From the NCBI GenBank assembly GCA_010672925.1, contig JAAHFP010000057.1, positions 1-36,177 of the forward strand: DNA of 36,177 nucleotides. Reading direction: 5' to 3'. Position numbers and translations under genes: made by a program. The notes beneath the pieces were generated by a model. It had not been told where the DNA came from, ran no database searches, and saw only the letters and a program-made list of their open reading frames with translations. Origin of the DNA: Symploca sp. SIO1C2. Its GTDB lineage: Bacteria > Cyanobacteriota > Cyanobacteriia > Cyanobacteriales > Coleofasciculaceae. Positions 32,798 to 36,177 of the stretch are shown here, piece after piece; position 1 is the stretch's first letter, and every line of letters starts with the position of its first letter.

Positions 32798-33328
32798 GTG
32801 GATTGGAATATCGTTTCTTTATCAGCTATTGGACGCTCCTCTAGCAGCATTAGAAGAGATCCTTTTAATTCTGGGGAGCCTGAATTAGACAAGTACTTAA
32901 AACAATATGCACTGAAAAATGAAATCATAAACAAAACCTTTGTGGCTTTGCCTAGTGATAATCCCCAAGTAATAGCAGGTTATTATACCTGTTGCATGAG
33001 TCAAATTAATCCCACTGGATTGTCCCAGGAAGAACAAAAAAGATTCCCTAGATACCCCATACCAGTAATGCTTATTGGTAAATTAGCTATTGATAAGTCG
33101 TTTCAAAAAATGGGACTTGGGAAAAAACTTTTAAAACACGCCTTTGAAAGTGCGATTACAACCTCAGATAAAATAGGAGTTTACGCGATTAGAGTAGACG
33201 CACTACACGAAAAAGCTAAAGAATACTATAAAAAGTATGGTTTTTTTGAATTACAGGATGTTCCACTCACTCTAATTCTTCCTTTGTCAACAATCAAAAA
33301 GGCAATACAAATTAAGCAAAAATCCTAA
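32798..33328 (+). CDS. GNAT acetyltransferase toxin (TacT/AtaT-like)
   Basis: 176 residues from a GTG at 32798, 25 bases after the antitoxin-like gene. It shows F23-NSGEPELDKYLKQYALK, the acetyl-CoA loop QKMGLGK (103-109) after IGKLAIDKSF, and AKEYYKKYGF (140-149) with the conserved tyrosine of the GNAT fold. These match TacT-type toxins, which acetylate charged tRNA and stop translation. It probably acts in plasmid maintenance. It is next to the telomere-resolvase remnant, towards the right end. Confidence 0.75.
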   Translation: MDWNIVSLSAIGRSSSSIRRDPFNSGEPELDKYLKQYALKNEIINKTFVALPSDNPQVIAGYYTCCMSQINPTGLSQEEQKRFPRYPIPVMLIGKLAIDKSFQKMGLGKKLLKHAFESAITTSDKIGVYAIRVDALHEKAKEYYKKYGFFELQDVPLTLILPLSTIKKAIQIKQKS

Positions 33329-33381
33329 CACCGTCCTTAAATTCCCTTGAAGTCTTCATATACCTCTATCCAATCACTTCA

Positions 33382-33585
33382 CTTTCCCGTGGCGGTCTAT
33401 TTTCATGGCACATATCCTGAAAGAAAAAACTTCCATGCTTCAGTGAGTAAGGCTGAACTGTTTGGTGAGGGTGAGTACAAGACTCCAGTCAAGGGGACTG
33501 GTGCTACATCCGAAAGGGTGAGACGAGCCAGGGTAAGACTTCTACAGACCTCATCAGGGAGGATGTCTATCCGTTGATTAAGTAG
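33382..33585 (+). pseudogene. Remnant of a third recombinase/protelomerase module
   Basis: 33382-33420 copies the start of the recombinase (minus sense), matching 3363-3400 with a few changes. It is joined directly to a protelomerase C-terminal piece: SVSKAELFGEGEYKTPVKGTGATSERVRRA from 33442, then a deletion, then a frame reading KTSTDLIREDVYPLIK-like sequence ending at TAG 33583-33585. Promoter, catalytic core and most of the C-domain are gone. The orientation towards the right telomere equals that of protelomerase L towards the fossil telomere. Confidence 0.75.
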
Positions 33586-33622
33586 TTCACATTTCTATGT
33601 TCATCTTTGGAAAAAGTCTTTC

Positions 33623-34183
33623 CTACTTATTCGACAGTCCCTCATCTTGTTTAGTCCGCTGCGGTTTATTCAAAATTAGTTCAGACCAACCTTCAAGACT
33701 GCGGTCATCTTGTAGAGTGATTGGCATAACTAGACATAGTTTATTTTTTAGTTCCTTAAGAGACAAAGGTAAGAGTGACTTGATTAGAGGATTGATAGCA
33801 TCACGACGAGAAGTTAATTTTACTTTTTTCAACTTTTGTTCTGATACAAATTTACGAATATCTTGTATGTCAGGTAAAAAAGTCTTGTCTTTCAATCCGT
33901 CGTAAAATTTTACAAGTAATTCTGATTTTTCTGGTTCTGTTTTTTTTAGTTCAATAAGAGTGTTTCGTAATCCTTTATGAGATTGTTTTACTGGAGAAAT
34001 ACTAGTATCATTTTTCGAGACATTTTCAACTTCTTGATCCTTTTTAGAAAGAATCGAAACTAAATGTTCAATCAAATCTTGAGATGAAAGATAATCAGCA
34101 AGACTTTCTGAAAAATCAGGGTAATATTTCTTGATAAGTTTAGCAAGTTCTATCAGTAGTTCAGAATTTATTTTATCTTCCAC
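33623..34183 (-). CDS. Probable partition partner of ParA (hypothetical)
   Basis: 186 residues, mostly helical and lysine/glutamate-rich (LIELAKLIKKYYPDFSESLADYLSSQDLIEHL...KLKKVKLTSRRDAINPLIKSLLPLS). No ParB/Spo0J or RHH motif is visible. The start overlaps the ParA end by 16 bases, so the two are coupled. By position it is the expected centromere-binding adaptor. The family is not recognised. Confidence 0.55.
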   Translation of the reverse strand: MEDKINSELLIELAKLIKKYYPDFSESLADYLSSQDLIEHLVSILSKKDQEVENVSKNDTSISPVKQSHKGLRNTLIELKKTEPEKSELLVKFYDGLKDKTFLPDIQDIRKFVSEQKLKKVKLTSRRDAINPLIKSLLPLSLKELKNKLCLVMPITLQDDRSLEGWSELILNKPQRTKQDEGLSNK

Positions 34184-35022
34184 AAATTAATCCTCTCAGC
34201 GAACTCATTTGCAAACTCGAAGAATTTAAATTTTTTTTCTGTACGAGCTTTAGATGTTTTGAAAATTGGTTTACCTAGCCGTGCACCTTTTGGAAAAGAG
34301 CGAGAATAGGGAACTTCTGCATTGAATACATACCATCCATTCTTCTGTGCTATCAGTCGTACTGTATCCTTTGAATAAGTTTCTTCTGGTAAATAATCGG
34401 ATGTCATATTGAATACAACTCCTGCCAAAATCAAATTATGTTCCTCGTTTTCATTCTTGAAATCATTCATAGAAGTAACTAGTAGATTGAGTCCAATAGC
34501 AGACAAATATTCAGGTTTTACAGGAACTAGTACATAGTCACTTGCTAGATATGCAGCAGTAGTAAGAACTGATTCTGTAGGAGCACAGTCAATCAGTATC
34601 AAATCATATTCATTTTCTAATTTTGATAGAAATTTAGCTAGTTTTTTTTCCTTCATTGCAGGATTTCTTAGAGAAAACGATAACTCTAGTCTCGATGGAA
34701 TCAAATCAACTTTACACCCATCATTAAAAGTAATAACGTTATAGATTGGAGCGTTGATTTCTTCAATTATATTCTGACCTTTTGGTGACCGTATATTTTG
34801 CTCTAAAATATCCCATGTTGTTGGTTTTTCTTCCTCAAGAATTCTTCGATAATCACTCACACCAATTAAGTATTGACTAGCATTAAATTGTGGATCTAGG
34901 TCAACAACTAATACTTTTTTATCCCAACCAATAATAGCAGCGAAATACCAAGCAAGATTTACAGTGAGAGTTGACTTTCCTACTCCACCCTTCATATTAA
35001 TGATAGAGACTTTTTTAGCCAT
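34168..35022 (-). CDS. parA: ParA-family partition ATPase
   Basis: 284 residues. The deviant Walker A KGGVGKST (11-18) follows SIINM. VLVVDLDPQFNASQ is the A' motif and LILIDCAPTES the Walker B. VPVKPEYLSAIGLN and later GVVFNM complete the usual MinD/ParA pattern. AGGAGG lies before the ATG. It lacks the long N-terminal HTH of P1-type ParA, so another protein would repress the operon. It drives plasmid segregation with its overlapping partner gene. The ACCGGT-rich DNA upstream could serve as the centromere. Confidence 0.85.
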   Translation of the reverse strand: MAKKVSIINMKGGVGKSTLTVNLAWYFAAIIGWDKKVLVVDLDPQFNASQYLIGVSDYRRILEEEKPTTWDILEQNIRSPKGQNIIEEINAPIYNVITFNDGCKVDLIPSRLELSFSLRNPAMKEKKLAKFLSKLENEYDLILIDCAPTESVLTTAAYLASDYVLVPVKPEYLSAIGLNLLVTSMNDFKNENEEHNLILAGVVFNMTSDYLPEETYSKDTVRLIAQKNGWYVFNAEVPYSRSFPKGARLGKPIFKTSKARTEKKFKFFEFANEFAERINLWKIK

Positions 35023-35375
35023 ATCAAATCCTCCTAAAGTTTTGGATGCTACTTTGCACCAGTCAGATTAGCTCATAACAGTCCTAAATCTAATTTAAAT
35101 ACTTTCTACCATCCAGTCCAATCAGACAGTTCTAGGCGCGATGCTCTCTTGGTGCTGTTCTAATGGGTCACCAGTCTCAACACATCAGCTGAGTTGCCAG
35201 TAACCCGGTCTACCACCAGTGACCTCTATTCCCGCTTTCCTTGGCTCACAACCGTCCTAAATCTGATTATGGTACTTTTCCATCATCCAGACCTATCAGG
35301 CTGTTCTAAGCGCAATGCTCCCTTGGAGCTGTCCTGGGGTAAAGCAGTCCTGGGGTGGAGCAGTCCTAATGGGTC
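35023..35375. repeat. Subtelomeric tandem duplication
   Basis: About 100-125 bp is repeated: GTCCTAAATCT at 35081 and 35253, CCATCATCCAGACC-like segments, TGTTCTAAGCGCAATGCTC-like segments, and TAATGGGTCACC at 35161 and 35367. A third partial unit (CAGTCCTGGGGT) precedes 35367. 35243-35269 matches 8547-8521 inverted. No gene is seen. Confidence 0.6.
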
Positions 35376-36110
35376 ACCGGTTTGATATTTGACCGGTCAC
35401 GTTTAATATAACCGGTTTATTCGGAGTAAATGTTACCGGTTATCTGAATAAAAGCGATTGCTTCCAGCACCGCTCTCTTGCGATTACCTACGGTAGCGCG
35501 ACGCGATTGCTTCCAGCACCGCCATAGGCGATCGCTCTCAAACACCACCAATGTTGTGCTTTGCTGATGGGTTGTCTTGAGGGAGTCAAGTAGAGCGGGT
35601 GGTGACCCGTCTCGTGGGACGCCAAGGAACAGTCGCGATTGTCATGAGAAGCCCTTGCATACCATAACCGGTAATGTTTGTAAGCTAACCGGTTACAATG
35701 TTGACAACCGGTGATACCTGATAAATAACCGGTTATATTCAATCAACTAACCGGTAATAAGGGGGATGGTAGTGATGTTACCGGTTACCATGAGACTCTA
35801 GGCTATTCCTTGAAACCCATGATATGAGGGGCTTTCAGTATCGGACATCAGTGAGCGGTAATGTTAAATTGGAGTCTTCCGTCCAAGCGGTAATGAAATG
35901 TTGATAACCAGTAACAGGTTTACATAACCGGTAATGGATGTCAAGTAAAATCAACATAACCGGTCATTATCTCGGTCTTTGGTGGTTGCTGAAACCCTTA
36001 TATAGCAATGGTTCTGGAACTGGTTATTTGATAGGGTATAATGAAGGGCACGACCGGTAATGTTAAATTGGGCACTCCCATCTCACCGGTAGTCTAATAA
36101 TCTAACCGGT
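35376..36110. repeat. Right subtelomeric ACCGGT array
   Basis: ACCGGT starts at 35376, 35392, 35411, 35435, 35667, 35688, 35707, 35728, 35750, 35780, 35927, 35959, 36053, 36085 and 36105. The group 35667-35750 is spaced 19-22 bp. A roughly 200-bp unit is repeated: GAAACCC...CGGTAATGTTAAATTGG near 35812-35877 and again 35991-36072. GCGATTGCTTCCAGCACCGC occurs twice near 35453-35522. No gene is supported here. Confidence 0.75.
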
Positions 36111-36176
36111 AATGTCTGTTAATTTAAATTAACAGACATTACCGGTTAGATTATTAGACTACCGGTGAGATGGGAG
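36075..36176. other. Telomere palindrome (predicted protelomerase target or hairpin end)
   Basis: Perfect inverted repeat with 51-bp arms, centred on AATTT|AAATT between 36125 and 36126. Only the outermost pair (36074/36177) fails. Each arm carries ACCGGT sites at fixed distances (36085, 36105 and 36141, 36161). Known protelomerase targets are perfect palindromes of roughly 40-60 bp core. The palindrome at the very edge of the sequence fits reading around a hairpin or across a telomere junction. Confidence 0.8.
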
Positions 36177-36177
36177 A

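Noticed and set aside
35194-35742. Short frames in the right subtelomere on both strands
   Set aside because: They fall over tandem and ACCGGT repeats, lack ribosome sites and show no coding character.
1-36177. tRNA or rRNA genes
   Set aside because: No cloverleaf-like or rRNA-like sequence was recognised on either strand by eye.

Overview
The window looks like part of a linear plasmid, or plasmid-like phage relative, from a cyanobacterium, probably a filamentous one. The cyanobacterial signs are a CyRepA1-type replication protein (25224-29336), several GCGATCGC (HIP1) octamers, and an EAD/STAND/trypsin conflict cassette of the kind common in multicellular cyanobacteria. The right edge is a 102-bp perfect palindrome (36075-36176) centred on AATTT|AAATT, as expected of a hairpin telomere or telomere junction. 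Two genes (3506-5353 and 15765-17585) encode proteins that resemble telomere resolvases (protelomerases). I infer a replicon with covalently closed ends made by these enzymes. The left edge of the window is not a natural end: it starts inside a gene.

Layout. 1-5353 (block L) holds the end of a coiled-coil gene, a membrane-anchored P-loop ATPase, a GIY-YIG nuclease, a convergent small tyrosine recombinase and protelomerase L. 15765-21081 (block R) is the same set, diverged and inverted. Between them are an acidic protein, a Cas4-like nuclease and a TerS-like HTH gene (5397-7484). A 0.8-kb ACCGGT-rich array follows (7691-8515), which contains what looks like a dead head-to-head telomere centred near 7960. 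Then comes an inserted-looking island (about 8.95-15.7 kb) with a trypsin-like protease and a STAND ATPase that share an effector-associated domain, a membrane-anchored secreted protein, and truncated copies of these genes.

Block R continues into a minus-strand operon that starts at 23546 (HTH protein, small proteins, degenerate MazG-like protein, coiled-coil protein, ATPase, GIY-YIG). It faces a small plus-strand operon (RHH regulator and two hypotheticals, 23701-24510). Rightward follow a small leader gene coupled to the CyRepA1 gene, two TerS-like HTH genes, a terminase large subunit, a GNAT toxin with an unusual antitoxin, a remnant of a third recombinase/protelomerase module, a ParA operon on the minus strand, and the ACCGGT-rich subtelomere and telomere.

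How it may work together. ACCGGT-centred repeats spaced about 20 bp apart occur in the telomere, the subtelomere, the internal array and both protelomerase promoters. In the promoters they lie in the -35/-10 spacer, near the transcription start and against the start codon. This suggests that one protein, most simply the protelomerase, both processes telomeres and represses its own gene. The inverted blocks around a fossil telomere fit an unresolved head-to-head replication dimer that became fixed and then took up a defence island. Terminase genes without virion genes suggest descent from an N15-like plasmid prophage, or packaging by a helper. All functional statements are read from sequence motifs and recalled family knowledge; no search was run.
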